5,836 nucleotides of DNA from Actinomycetes bacterium (GTDB lineage: Bacteria; Actinomycetota; Acidimicrobiia; Acidimicrobiales; RAAP-2): positions 1 through 5,836 of the forward strand of contig JANXTQ010000283.1 of NCBI GenBank assembly GCA_025352305.1, read 5' to 3'. Of this stretch, positions 1 through 5,513 are shown piece after piece. The translations under genes and the position numbers were made by a program. How positions within the stretch are numbered: position 1 is the first letter of the stretch; every line of letters begins with the position of its first letter. The notes beneath the pieces were generated by a model, which saw nothing but the letters and a program-made list of their open reading frames with translations, was not told the DNA's origin and did not search any database.

Positions 1-955
1 AGCCGACGCTGCTGCCGTCTTCGTCGTCATACTCCAGGCGTTCGCGGTCCACCAACAATTCGTCAGCCGACGCCTCAGACGTCGAAATCTGTACTGCGGC
101 AACAGTGCGTTCGGCGATAAGCAACAGTCGCAGCTCTTCTAAGAACTCGCCCTCTTCGGCGTACGGTCGTGAGTGACGCTTGCGATCGAGCGCTTCGAGG
201 CGCTTGCGCTCTTCGCTTTCGCGTCGCTCTTGACGCTTGCGCTCTTCTTCGTTACGTCGTTCGATCTCTCGCAGCTTGCGTAACTTCTCCGCCTCGACGG
301 CCTTTCGACGATTATCGATCTCTTTCAATCGTTTGGCCTCGACCGCGGCCTTTTCTTTCGCCTTGCGCTTAACTTCGTTTTCACGAGCGCTGGCTTTTGC
401 CTTAGCTTCTCGTTCCTTGGTGGCCTTCGCCGCAGCGAGGGCCCGCGCCTTTTCCTTAGCGGCTTTGTCCTTCGCGGCCGCCTTTTCCTTAGCTTCTCGC
501 TCCTTGGCGATTTTGGCCGCGGCCGCGGCTTTGGCCTTATCGGCGACCGCCTTGTCTCGAGCGGAAAGTTTGGCTCGAGCGTCGCGCTCTTTAGCTACCT
601 TGGCGGTGTGAGCGGCCTGAGCCCGCTCGCGAGCCAATTTGTCAGCGCTCAACTTCTTCTGCGCCGGTGTCGTTACTTTGGCGGAATTCGATTTGGACGT
701 AGTTTTCTTGGCCGGTGCCTTTGACGCAGGCGACTTTTTGACCGGGGATTTTGTAATTGGAGCCTTCTTGATGGATGCCTTTTTGGCGGGCGATTTCTTG
801 GCGACGGCCGACTTGGGCTTCGTCTTGGTACGTACGGGCTTTTTCACGATGGATTTCTTGGCGACGGCCGTCTGGGGCTTCGCCTTGGTGGCCATCTTCT
901 TTGCCGGTGCCTTCTTCGACGACGTCTTGGTTGACTTAGAGGACGTGACGGCCAT
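1..955 (-). CDS. Probable TraR/DksA-family protein with a long Lys/Ala/Glu-rich N-terminal extension (3' end outside window)
   Basis: The frame is open from an ATG at 953-955 to the left edge, giving 318 residues with no stop. An AAGGAGA ribosome binding site lies 5 nt before the ATG. Residues 1-100 are Lys/Ala/Pro/Ser/Thr-rich with histone-H1-like motifs (KKSPAKKAS, KKAP, KSPVKKSPASK). Residues 100-260 are a charged, probably helical stretch of KEREAK-type segments. From about 271 the style changes: FLEELRLLLIAERTVAAV, then an acidic YDDEDGSSVG. This resembles the N-terminal helix and acidic linker of actinobacterial TraR/DksA proteins, which follow divIVA in other actinobacteria and often have a Lys/Ala-rich extension. 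The C4 zinc finger would lie beyond the edge, so the family call is inferred. DksA-type proteins act on RNA polymerase; the basic part may bind DNA or RNA. It could instead be a different Lys-rich nucleoid protein. Confidence 0.6.
   Translation of the reverse strand, partial: MAVTSSKSTKTSSKKAPAKKMATKAKPQTAVAKKSIVKKPVRTKTKPKSAVAKKSPAKKASIKKAPITKSPVKKSPASKAPAKKTTSKSNSAKVTTPAQKKLSADKLARERAQAAHTAKVAKERDARAKLSARDKAVADKAKAAAAAKIAKEREAKEKAAAKDKAAKEKARALAAAKATKEREAKAKASARENEVKRKAKEKAAVEAKRLKEIDNRRKAVEAEKLRKLREIERRNEEERKRQERRESEERKRLEALDRKRHSRPYAEEGEFLEELRLLLIAERTVAAVQISTSEASADELLVDRERLEYDDEDGSSVG
400..507 (-). repeat. Pair of near-identical 21-bp segments encoding KEREAK units
   Basis: A 21-nt segment at 400-420 recurs at 487-507 with one mismatch, 87 bp (29 codons) apart. 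Both encode the KEREAK module of the charged helical region of the DksA-like protein. The copies are in frame, which fits expansion of a low-complexity helix rather than a mobile repeat. Confidence 0.65.
770..889 (-). repeat. Two tandem 60-bp imperfect repeats inside the DksA-like gene
   Basis: The units at 830-889 and 770-829 encode residues 23-42 and 43-62 of the DksA-like protein. They share the pattern TKxKPxxAVAKKSxxKK. The plus-strand core TTCTTGGCGACGGCCG occurs in both, exactly 60 bp apart. This suggests that the basic tail grew by in-frame duplication. Confidence 0.7.
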
Positions 956-960
956 CAAAA

Positions 961-967
961 TCTCCTT
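961..967 (-). promoter_or_regulatory. Ribosome binding site of the DksA-like gene
   Basis: AAGGAGA on the minus strand, 5 nt before the ATG at 953-955, is among the strongest ribosome binding sites in the window. It supports this start for an open frame that has no stop inside the window. Confidence 0.8.
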
Positions 968-993
968 ATGGGGTGTGGAAACATTCGCACCCA

Positions 994-1003
994 GTTCATG
1001 AAC
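994..1003. promoter_or_regulatory. Ten-base palindrome in the divIVA-dksA-like gap
   Basis: GTTCATGAAC is a perfect palindrome in the 76-nt gap between divIVA and the DksA-like gene, 39 bases upstream of the start codon. It could be a binding site for a dimeric regulator. No clear -35/-10 pair was found beside it, and it does not resemble a terminator. Chance is a realistic explanation. Confidence 0.2.
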
Positions 1004-1031
1004 GCGCAGACGCTAGCAGCAGCCAGCGAAG

Positions 1032-1856
1032 TTACAAGCGCTCTTCCCCGTCGAAGTTCAGTATTTGGCCCATTGCGCTCGGGGCGTTACGAGCCGGCGC
1101 GGGCGGTGGCGCCACGGAACTCGACGCCATAGGCGTACTCGGCGGCGACGAGATCTGCGTAACGGGCGGCGCCACGAAAGTCGGGGCGACAGCGCTGTCG
1201 CGCGGTAGTTCAACGGGGCGCTCCGGTGCACTCGGGGTGCTGGACGTGAGCGGACTTTGCAGGTTCTCTTCCACCCACCGCAAAAACTCGGTGAGCTGAG
1301 AACGAAGTCGTGAACGCTCGGCGTCAACTTGGCGAACCAGACGTTCGACGTCTTCGCTCAAACGCTGCTTCAAACCGTTGAGGCGAGTCACTTCGTCCTG
1401 CGCTCGGTTTTGAGCATCGGCCACTATTTCGCGGGCCTTGTCCTGCGCCGCGACCGTCAGCTCGCGCGCTCGGGCTTCGGCCTCTTGCTGGGTCTGGTCG
1501 ACAAACTTTTGCGCGAGTCCAATCATTCGCGTCACCTGTTCAGCACCGACTGCGACACTCGCCGCCACGGCGGGCGCGGGTGCGGCGGACTCGGCTACAA
1601 CAGTCGCGGGCGCCGCTGCGGTCACGGGAGCGGCCGCTGCGGCTCGACGCTCAGATTCAAGTTGATTAATGCGCTCGGCCGCTTGTCGCAGTTGAAGTTG
1701 TTGTTGGCGAAGTTGATCTTTGAGATGTCCTGCCTCGACGGCCGCGCGTTCTAAAAAATCATCGACTTCATCGACGTTGTAACCCTTCAAGCCAAGCTTG
1801 AATTCGACCGTGTGCAGCACATCGAGTGCTGATTGGGAGGAGTTTGCTGAGTCCAT
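1032..1856 (-). CDS. divIVA: DivIVA/Wag31-like polar and septal coiled-coil protein
   Basis: This 274-residue protein carries a DivIVA N-terminal domain at about 10-55, with VEFKLGLKGYNVDEVDDFLE matching the family signature (GY..DEVD.FL). DivIVA proteins bind negatively curved membrane at poles and septa and, in actinobacteria, recruit the wall-growth machinery. Leu23-Lys24, just before Gly25-Tyr26, sit where Bacillus DivIVA has its membrane-inserting Phe-Arg pair. An Ala/Val/Pro-rich linker (72-104) separates this domain from a second coiled coil (about 105-200, rich in Glu, Arg and Gln). A Pro/Ser-rich tail follows and ends LNFDGEERL. The ATG at 1854-1856 has an AGGGTGAG-like ribosome binding site a few bases upstream. 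Transcription probably continues from yggT across 44 nt. The family is clear; the exact role (pole growth versus septum) cannot be read from sequence. Confidence 0.95.
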   Translation of the reverse strand: MDSANSSQSALDVLHTVEFKLGLKGYNVDEVDDFLERAAVEAGHLKDQLRQQQLQLRQAAERINQLESERRAAAAAPVTAAAPATVVAESAAPAPAVAASVAVGAEQVTRMIGLAQKFVDQTQQEAEARARELTVAAQDKAREIVADAQNRAQDEVTRLNGLKQRLSEDVERLVRQVDAERSRLRSQLTEFLRWVEENLQSPLTSSTPSAPERPVELPRDSAVAPTFVAPPVTQISSPPSTPMASSSVAPPPAPARNAPSAMGQILNFDGEERL

Positions 1857-1862
1857 TGGCTC

Positions 1863-1893
1863 ACCCTACCCGTGAATGCGCGATATTTAGGGT
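1863..1893 (-). promoter_or_regulatory. Possible stem-loop covering the divIVA ribosome binding site
   Basis: In the yggT-divIVA gap, ACCCTA (transcribed from 1888-1893) can pair with TAGGGT (transcribed from 1863-1868) across a 19-nt loop. The downstream arm is part of the AGGGTGAG ribosome binding site of divIVA. If formed in the mRNA it would limit divIVA translation. The 6-bp stem with a long loop is weak evidence. Confidence 0.2.
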
Positions 1894-1900
1894 ATCTCGA

Positions 1901-2152
1901 CTAGATCGAGCGTTGAAGCAGGCTGAGCGCAATCATCAAAACGAAGGTCGACAGATCAATGGCGACGCCCCCCACGCGCCACAGCGGCAGCACTCGGCGA
2001 ATGGGTCGTAAGAGCGGCTCAGTTAGTTGTTCGCAGAGATACTGCAGACGTCCGAGGACACCTCGAACTTGGCCGGGCGTGATCCAACTCAGAACAACGC
2101 GAATCAAAACAATGAGGATGTAAACGCCAATTATGGCTCGAACAACGGCCAT
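1901..2152 (-). CDS. yggT: YggT-family small membrane protein
   Basis: This 83-residue protein has two predicted membrane segments (about 3-23 and 62-80). Between them is the conserved YggT loop, CEQLTEPLLRPIRRVLP followed by VGGVAIDLS. It is the single-repeat form of the family; the E. coli protein has two repeats. The family, called YlmG in Gram-positive bacteria, is widely found between sepF and divIVA. It has been linked to membrane or nucleoid organisation, but no biochemical activity is settled. The ATG at 2150-2152 lies only 3 nt after the sepF TAG stop, and no clear ribosome binding site precedes it, so translation is probably coupled to sepF. Length and motif match the family well, so the identification is secure although the function is not. 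Confidence 0.93.
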   Translation of the reverse strand: MAVVRAIIGVYILIVLIRVVLSWITPGQVRGVLGRLQYLCEQLTEPLLRPIRRVLPLWRVGGVAIDLSTFVLMIALSLLQRSI

Positions 2153-2155
2153 GTA

Positions 2156-2728
2156 CTACGCGAGTGGGCGAAAGTTTTGGTGGCGCAGGCGCTCGAGGGA
2201 CTCCGGGGAAACGCGTACGTTGGGCGGAGCCAGCAAATAGACGTGAGGACCCACTTTTTGAATCTTTCCGCCGAGGGTGTAGACGACGCCACTAGAAAAG
2301 TCCACAATGCGCCGCGACAGATCGGCATCGGTCGTGGCGAGGTTCACGACTAGAGCACGTCGCGCGCGCAGTTCGTCACCAATGCGCTTGGAGTCCTCGT
2401 AGCTGCGCGGAACCAAGACGTCCAGATCGCTGTCGTGGGCCATGGTCGTGATCGGTCGAACTCCACTCGACGGCGTCGCCGGACGAATGAGGGGCCGCTG
2501 CGTGGGTGGAAACGACGCTCCGGCGCCGTAGTCGAGCACCGACACCGACGGCGTACGGGTACTGAGCGGTGCGGCGGGCGCCGTAGCCGTACTCCAAGCG
2601 CTGTCACGCGATTCGGGCGCGGGATTGGCGAAGGGCTGATCATTCGCGTTGCTGCGTCCAAACTCGTCGTAGTCGTCCTCGGTGAGTCCAACGTAGACCA
2701 GCATTTTACGAAAAGAGTCTTTCAACAC
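2156..2728 (-). CDS. sepF: SepF, membrane anchor of the FtsZ ring
   Basis: SepF polymerises, binds the FtsZ C-terminal peptide and tethers the ring to the membrane; it is the main anchor in actinobacteria, which lack FtsA. From the chosen GTG start the protein has 190 residues. Residues 2-15 (LKDSFRKMLVYVGL) form a likely amphipathic membrane helix. A variable acidic, then Pro/Ala/Ser/Thr-rich linker runs to about 98. The SepF core at about 99-172 includes DLDVLVPRSYEDSKRIGDEL, VVNL, RRIVDFSSGVVYTLGGKI and VYLLAP, all typical of the family. I chose GTG at 2726-2728 because AAGGAG (2735-2740) lies 6 nt upstream and it puts the helix at the N-terminus. The alternative ATG at 2762-2764 overlaps the yggS stop as ATGA and adds 12 residues, but lacks a good ribosome binding site. 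TTG at 2723-2725 is also possible. Confidence 0.93.
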   Translation of the reverse strand: MLKDSFRKMLVYVGLTEDDYDEFGRSNANDQPFANPAPESRDSAWSTATAPAAPLSTRTPSVSVLDYGAGASFPPTQRPLIRPATPSSGVRPITTMAHDSDLDVLVPRSYEDSKRIGDELRARRALVVNLATTDADLSRRIVDFSSGVVYTLGGKIQKVGPHVYLLAPPNVRVSPESLERLRHQNFRPLA

Positions 2729-2734
2729 ACCGTT

Positions 2735-2740
2735 CTCCTT
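2735..2740 (-). promoter_or_regulatory. Ribosome binding site deciding the sepF start
   Basis: AAGGAG on the minus strand lies 6 nt before a GTG (2726-2728) and 9 nt before a TTG (2723-2725). It sits 22 nt inside the coding frame that would begin at the ATG at 2762-2764. Its strength and spacing are the main reason for preferring the shorter SepF. Confidence 0.7.
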
Positions 2741-2760
2741 GCGGAACGAACCGCCCTGGG

Positions 2761-3456
2761 TCATGTTAGGCCACTCGCGCCGCGGGCTGCGAAGCGATCT
2801 CCGAACAGTGAACGACCGAGACGGATCTCGCTCGATCCGGCGCGCAGGGCAATCTCCAAATCATCGCTCATTCCCATGGATCGTTCCTCTAATTGGTAGC
2901 GGTCCGCGGCTCGAACGAGGAGCGAAAATGCCTCGTGCGCACGCTCTTTATCGCGTGGCGCCACGGTCATGAGACCTCGCAGCTGCAGACCCGCATCGCG
3001 CGCCGCTCCAATCAGATCGTCGAGTTCGTCGGGACGCGCGCCGTTTCGCGCTGCTTCGCCCGTGAAGTCCACTTGGATGTACACGGGGGGCTGACGGCTT
3101 TGGCGAGAGAGAATCTCTACTTCGCGGCGCCGAGAGAGCGACTCAATGACGTCGGCGTGTTGGGCGATCTCGGGAATTTTGCGACTCTGCAGTGCGCCGA
3201 GATAGTGCCAGGTCGCCGCTTCGGTGTTTGACGTTCGTTTTTTAACTAACTCGTCGAGATAGTTCTCACCGAGATCAGTGAGTCCACAGCGAAGAGCGGC
3301 CGCGACCACGTCAGCGCCAAAACTTTTAGTGACCGCCACGATTCGTACGTCATCAAGTGATCGTCCGCAGGACACCACCAACTCTCGAATTTTGCCCAAA
3401 CGTTGCTCGATGTGAACATCGAGCGGGTTATCGAAGGAAGCTGGGGAGCTCGTCAT
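2761..3456 (-). CDS. yggS: YggS/PLPBP-family pyridoxal-phosphate-binding protein
   Basis: This 231-residue protein is of the COG0325 family (YggS, YlmE, PROSC), which binds PLP and helps keep vitamin B6 and amino/keto-acid pools balanced; no enzyme activity is established. It has the alanine-racemase-like TIM-barrel marks. The PLP-binding Lys44 is in [16 protein letters not shown] follows, then [36 protein letters not shown], and [12 protein letters not shown] with [12 protein letters not shown], which make up the phosphate-binding end. The usual LQSNK motif reads LQSRK here. The ATG at 3454-3456 gives the normal family length and lies inside the end of ftsZ, overlapping it by 29 nt. The frame stays open for 86 codons further upstream, but that part overlaps ftsZ and has no family similarity. 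The upstream ribosome binding site is weak, so coupling to ftsZ is likely. Confidence 0.95.
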   Translation of the reverse strand: MTSSPASFDNPLDVHIEQRLGKIRELVVSCGRSLDDVRIVAVTKSFGADVVAAALRCGLTDLGENYLDELVKKRTSNTEAATWHYLGALQSRKIPEIAQHADVIESLSRRREVEILSRQSRQPPVYIQVDFTGEAARNGARPDELDDLIGAARDAGLQLRGLMTVAPRDKERAHEAFSLLVRAADRYQLEERSMGMSDDLEIALRAGSSEIRLGRSLFGDRFAARGASGLT

Positions 3457-4525
3457 CGCCGCCGACGTCAAAGGAGAAGTCGTCGCTGGCGCTGTAGCCA
3501 CCGAATATGTCGTTCGCAGCAGCAACGGGTGCTTCGCTCTGGGCAGCGGGGGTCGTGGGCTTCGTGCCGGTGCCCTCCCAGCGCTCAAAACCCGCGGCGA
3601 TAACCGTGACGCGAACGGCGTCACCAATGTTCTCGTCGACAACGGAACCAAAGATGATGTTGGCGTCGGGGTGTGCGACCGAGTGCACAATCTCGGCAGC
3701 TTCGTTGACTTCAAAGAGCGTCAAGTTCGGGCCGCCCACAATGTTCATCAAGATTCCTCGCGCTCCCTCAATCGAGGCCTCCAGAAGGGGTGAGGTAATT
3801 GCGGCGCGCGCGGCGTTAACGGCACGACCTTCGCCCGTGGACTGGCCAACGCCCATGATCGCGGTGCCGGCATTGCTCATCACCATCTTGACGTCAGCGA
3901 AGTCAGTGTTAATCAGACCGGGCACCGTAATGAGATCGGTGATTCCCCGCACACCTTGGAGCAGAACTTCGTCGGCCATCTTGAAGGCGTCCAGCATGGA
4001 CGTCTGTGCGGTGGAGACCGTGAGCAGTCGGTCGTTCGGAATAACAATCAGCGTGTCAACTTTTTCTTTGAGCAGCTGAATTCCCTTTTCCGCTTGCGTC
4101 GCTCGTCGCTTACCCTCAAAGGAGAACGGGCGCGTCACGACGCCAATGGTGAGTGCACCCATTGCTCGAGCAATTTCGGCGACAACGGGAGCGGCTCCGG
4201 TACCGGTTCCGCCGCCTTCGCCCGCAGTAATAAAGACCATGTCGGCACCTTTCAGCGCCTCTTCAATCTCCTCGCGGTGATCCTCCGCGGCCTGACGACC
4301 AATTTCGGGGTCACTGCCCGCTCCGAGTCCTCGGGTTAGTTGGCGACCAATATCGAGTTTGAGATCGGCCTCGCTCATGAGCAGCGCCTGCGCGTCGGTA
4401 TTGGCCGCTAGGAACTCCACGCTCTTTAGTCCTGAATCAATCATTCGGTTGATGGCGTTAACACCGGCGCCACCGACACCGAAGACTTTGATAACCGCGA
4501 GGTAGTTTCCCTGGCTCAGACTCAT
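3428..4525 (-). CDS. ftsZ: Cell division GTPase FtsZ
   Basis: FtsZ is the tubulin-like GTPase that polymerises at midcell and recruits the divisome. The protein is complete at 365 residues. Residues 8-28 ([20 protein letters not shown]) start the Rossmann-like domain. The tubulin signature is GGGTGTG at 104-110 in the context [13 protein letters not shown], where actinobacteria usually have Glu and most other bacteria Met. The catalytic T7 loop is NTDFADV at 206-212. The C-terminal domain ends near 315. A short linker of about 40 residues follows, then the acidic conserved tail DDELPSFLR (357-365), the expected docking site for SepF. The ATG at 4523-4525 is preceded by AAGGGGAG, rather close at 2-4 nt. 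A promoter and inverted repeats lie in the 133-nt upstream gap. No ftsA accompanies it, as expected for this phylum. Confidence 0.99.
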   Translation of the reverse strand: MSLSQGNYLAVIKVFGVGGAGVNAINRMIDSGLKSVEFLAANTDAQALLMSEADLKLDIGRQLTRGLGAGSDPEIGRQAAEDHREEIEEALKGADMVFITAGEGGGTGTGAAPVVAEIARAMGALTIGVVTRPFSFEGKRRATQAEKGIQLLKEKVDTLIVIPNDRLLTVSTAQTSMLDAFKMADEVLLQGVRGITDLITVPGLINTDFADVKMVMSNAGTAIMGVGQSTGEGRAVNAARAAITSPLLEASIEGARGILMNIVGGPNLTLFEVNEAAEIVHSVAHPDANIIFGSVVDENIGDAVRVTVIAAGFERWEGTGTKPTTPAAQSEAPVAAANDIFGGYSASDDFSFDVGGDDELPSFLR

Positions 4526-4554
4526 GACTCCCCTTGGTTTTCACTCGGCGTGAC

Positions 4555-4569
4555 GGTCCGGATTGGACC
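4555..4569 (-). promoter_or_regulatory. Small inverted repeat upstream of the ftsZ ribosome binding site
   Basis: GGTCC and GGACC form 5-bp perfect arms around a 5-nt loop, about 20 nt upstream of the AAGGGGAG ribosome binding site of ftsZ. It could be a second leader hairpin. Arms this short can occur by chance, so confidence is low. Confidence 0.2.
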
Positions 4570-4589
4570 ACCACTGCAGAAACAATTAC

Positions 4590-4606
4590 ACAACGGCGCC
4601 CGTTGT
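4590..4606 (-). promoter_or_regulatory. Perfect inverted repeat at the start of the ftsZ leader
   Basis: ACAACGG and CCGTTGT are perfect 7-bp arms around a 3-nt loop (CGC). The element sits about 10 nt downstream of the candidate -10 box, so it would lie within the first 20 transcribed bases. It could be an operator for a regulator of ftsZ or a stable 5' hairpin protecting the mRNA. No T-run follows on the minus strand, so it does not look like a terminator for ftsQ. Confidence 0.45.
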
Positions 4607-4615
4607 CGTGCGTTG

Positions 4616-4644
4616 AGGCTACTCAGCGCACTAAATATGGTCAA
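4616..4644 (-). promoter_or_regulatory. Candidate ftsZ promoter (sigma-70/HrdB type)
   Basis: Read on the minus strand, TTGACC (4639-4644) is followed by a 17-nt spacer and TAGCCT (4616-4621). This fits a -35 box one base off consensus and an actinobacterial TANNNT -10 box. It lies in the gap after ftsQ and would start transcription near 4609, leaving a leader of about 84 nt before ftsZ. Dedicated ftsZ promoters in this gap are known in other actinobacteria. This is a motif match only, without experimental support. Confidence 0.5.
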
Positions 4645-4658
4645 ATATTCCCGACCCA

Positions 4659-5513
4659 CTAGCGCCCGCTGACGGTCAAGGTCCCCGGAACCGAGACGTC
4701 GATGACGTCGCCGGCGTGAAGGATCACGTTGTTGACGGCCGATGCCTTAATAACCGCGGCGACCGACTCGAACTTGGCGGCCAGTTGAGTGGGAGAACCC
4801 AATATGAAGGTCAGCGGGGTCGTCAGTCGAAGCGAAACCGTTCCCGCACGCGACACGCGAATGGCGGCGACCTGAGCCTGCAGCGGGGCGGGCAACTCTC
4901 CCGCCACGAGAGCGGCGGCGCGGCTCCACTCGCTAAAGGGCCAAGCAGAGCGAATGGGCCGTCCCACCACTTCGAGGAGAGGAAGTTGGCGACTAACGGC
5001 GACTATGTCGAGGCGGTGCCCGGTGGCGTCGACTCGCTCGACGTGGTGATGCGAGTCATAGACAACGGCCACGGGTTTGCGCTCAACAACCTTCACGACC
5101 ACTGTGCTCGGCCACTTCTTCGTGACGGTGGCCGTCGCGACCCAGGTGAGGCGCTCAATGCGGTGCTCGACGACTTCGTCGTTCACGTCAATCATCGCCG
5201 GATGCAGATTTAGCCCCGTCACGAGAAGTACTCGATCGAGCGATTCGTGGTGCAGTCCGCTCGCGTCGACGTGCTGGACCGAAAGAAAGGAGCGGTGCAG
5301 CGTCCAGTTGCCGGCCACGTACAACGTGACACCTACGAGTACAGCAATGACGCCGCCTCGCATCCATTTTGCCACTGACGATGTGGACGCTGCTCGCGCA
5401 GCGCGCCGGCTGCGTCGCGAGCGTTGCGACGTCGGCTTCGTCGACGCGTTGTTTTTAGAGCGACGAGTCGATTTCTTTGCGGCGCTCGTCGAACGAGGTG
5501 TGCGAGCGCTCAC
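4659..5513 (-). CDS. ftsQ: Cell division protein FtsQ (POTRA domain)
   Basis: FtsQ is a bitopic membrane protein that joins FtsB/FtsL and controls the septal FtsW-FtsI synthase. The 284-residue protein has a very basic cytoplasmic N-terminus (1-50, rich in Arg, Lys, Ser and Thr) and one membrane segment at about 53-70 (GGVIAVLVGVTLYVAGNW). An extracytoplasmic POTRA domain follows at about 76-147, with FLSVQHVDASG, WVATATVTKKWP and VVVKVVERKPVAVV. A beta domain runs to the end, with the family-typical FILGSPTQLAAKFESV and IDVSVPGTLTV. The GTG start at 5511-5513 overlaps the murB TGA as GTGA. There is no clear ribosome binding site, so translation is probably coupled to murB. The extracellular length and motifs fit FtsQ well. 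The highly basic tail is typical of actinobacterial members. Confidence 0.93.
   Translation of the reverse strand: MSARTPRSTSAAKKSTRRSKNNASTKPTSQRSRRSRRAARAASTSSVAKWMRGGVIAVLVGVTLYVAGNWTLHRSFLSVQHVDASGLHHESLDRVLLVTGLNLHPAMIDVNDEVVEHRIERLTWVATATVTKKWPSTVVVKVVERKPVAVVYDSHHHVERVDATGHRLDIVAVSRQLPLLEVVGRPIRSAWPFSEWSRAAALVAGELPAPLQAQVAAIRVSRAGTVSLRLTTPLTFILGSPTQLAAKFESVAAVIKASAVNNVILHAGDVIDVSVPGTLTVSGR

Noticed and set aside
237..1001. Two plus-strand reading frames rich in Ala/Ser/Leu/Phe and in Phe/Leu/Ala/Asp
   Set aside because: They are complements of the Lys/Ala/Glu codons of the DksA-like gene. Their membrane-like look comes from reading AAG/GCC codons on the opposite strand.
956..1031. Terminator or promoter between divIVA and the DksA-like gene
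   Set aside because: No GC-rich hairpin with a T-run and no convincing -35/-10 pair could be found. Only the ten-base palindrome and the ribosome binding site stand out.
2435..2899. 154-codon plus-strand reading frame across sepF and yggS
   Set aside because: It is an Arg/Gly-rich antisense shadow of two well-supported genes, with no domain or ribosome binding site.
3457..3714. 86-codon open extension upstream of yggS in its own frame
   Set aside because: It lies wholly within ftsZ, has Pro/Arg/Ser/Thr-rich composition with no YggS similarity, and the ATG at 3456 gives the normal family length. It is an out-of-frame shadow of ftsZ.
3507..4079. 190-codon plus-strand frame antisense to ftsZ
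   Set aside because: It lies opposite a highly conserved gene and has low-complexity Ser/Thr/Pro composition; it is best explained by codon bias of ftsZ.
4590..4606. Rho-independent terminator after ftsQ
   Set aside because: The hairpin has no following T-run on the minus strand and lies downstream of a candidate promoter.
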